DNA of 5,004 nt from a bacterium (GTDB lineage Bacteria; Hydrothermota; UBA3073; JACQXS01; JAUWAR01): assembly GCA_030601965.1 (NCBI GenBank), contig JAUWAR010000095.1, positions 1 to 5,004 of the forward strand, in the 5' to 3' direction. The position numbers and the translations under genes are program-made. A model generated the notes under the pieces. The model was not told the origin of the DNA. It saw only the letters and a list, made by a program, of their open reading frames with translations, and searched no databases. Position 1 is the stretch's first letter, and every line of letters begins with the position of its first letter. Of this stretch, positions 4,893-5,004 are shown piece after piece.

Positions 4893-5004
4893 TGCAATAT
4901 TTGTCTTTTTATTAGGTCATATCATCCTTAATCGCACCAAAATAGGCGAGTATATCTATGCTATTGGCGATAATGAAGTAGCTGCTCATTTTTCAGGCAT
5001 CCCT
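4876..5004 (+). CDS. Internal fragment of an RbsC-type sugar ABC transporter permease, no 5' end, runs off window
   Basis: In the plus frame starting at 4876 the sequence reads MIVFLIAIFVFLLGHIILNRTKIGEYIYAIGDNEVAAHFSGIP to the window edge. The hydrophobic helix followed by NRTKIGEYIYAIGDNEVAAHFSGI is the conserved cytoplasmic loop of ribose/simple-sugar permeases (E. coli RbsC has TRLGRYIYALGGNEAATRLSGI), which lies about two thirds into a protein of some 320 residues. So roughly 190 N-terminal residues are missing. The frame is closed by a stop at 4789-4791, and everything left of about 4876 is antisense to the flippase. No usable ribosome binding site or believable start is present. The fragment has no obvious link with the polysaccharide genes. 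It marks a rearrangement or an assembly joint. Confidence 0.75.
   Translation, partial: MIVFLIAIFVFLLGHIILNRTKIGEYIYAIGDNEVAAHFSGIP

Noticed and set aside
4837..5004. ATG at 4837 or 4876 as a genuine start of the sugar permease
   Set aside because: A permease beginning there would lack most of its membrane helices, and the bases left of about 4876 are antisense to well-matched flippase sequence.

Overview
The window is a piece of an AT-rich bacterial chromosome or metagenomic contig (about one third G+C by eye). It carries a surface-polysaccharide gene cluster with a secreted beta-propeller protein at its left edge. The C-terminal module of that protein (VYPNPW..., ending in GSGIYIFRV...GKFAVIR) is the FlgD-Ig/type-A sorting type. 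Such modules are common in Bacteroidota-like lineages and in many uncultured candidate phyla (WOR-3/TA06-like, Cloacimonadota and similar). This module, the short in-frame repeats and the low G+C suggest an uncultured Gram-negative lineage. The sequence alone does not fix the phylum.

Layout: (1) 1-1001, plus strand: 3' part of a two-component-regulator-type beta-propeller protein with a C-terminal sorting domain, cut by the window edge. (2) 1001-1039, plus: the first nine codons of a second glycosyltransferase gene (MKRILVITY), which then breaks off. (3) 3320 to 1024, minus: two GT4 glycosyltransferases in an operon with an ATGA stop/start overlap, driven by a perfect-consensus promoter at 3358-3329 that seems to give an almost leaderless mRNA. 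(4) 3403-4584, plus: an alpha/alpha-toroid protein resembling the VpsJ-type proteins of exopolysaccharide loci, divergent from the GT operon. (5) 4892 to 4545, minus: the last four membrane helices of a Wzx/MOP-family flippase, overlapping the end of the toroid gene by 40 bp. (6) About 4876-5004, plus: a piece of an RbsC-type sugar ABC permease, joined head-to-head to the broken flippase and running off the right edge.

The two glycosyltransferases, the toroid protein and the flippase remnant fit a lipid-linked oligosaccharide or exopolysaccharide pathway: cytoplasmic sugar transfer, flipping, and processing or export. The cluster looks rearranged at two places. Near 1027 a foreign gene start abuts the tail of the first GT gene. 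That start forms an imperfect inverted repeat with the GT gene's own start, so inverting about 1.2 kb would rebuild a complete GT gene behind the propeller gene. Near 4876-4912 two genes that both lack their 5' ends are fused.

Three adjacent genes carry short repeats read through in frame: a heptamer array and an octamer-like array in the second GT, a GC-rich palindrome in the toroid gene, and a 16-bp perfect palindrome in the first GT. I see no RNA genes, CRISPR array, transposase or convincing terminator. I did not find a clear new defence or metabolic system. The most interesting signals are the possible inversion and the in-frame repeat insertions.
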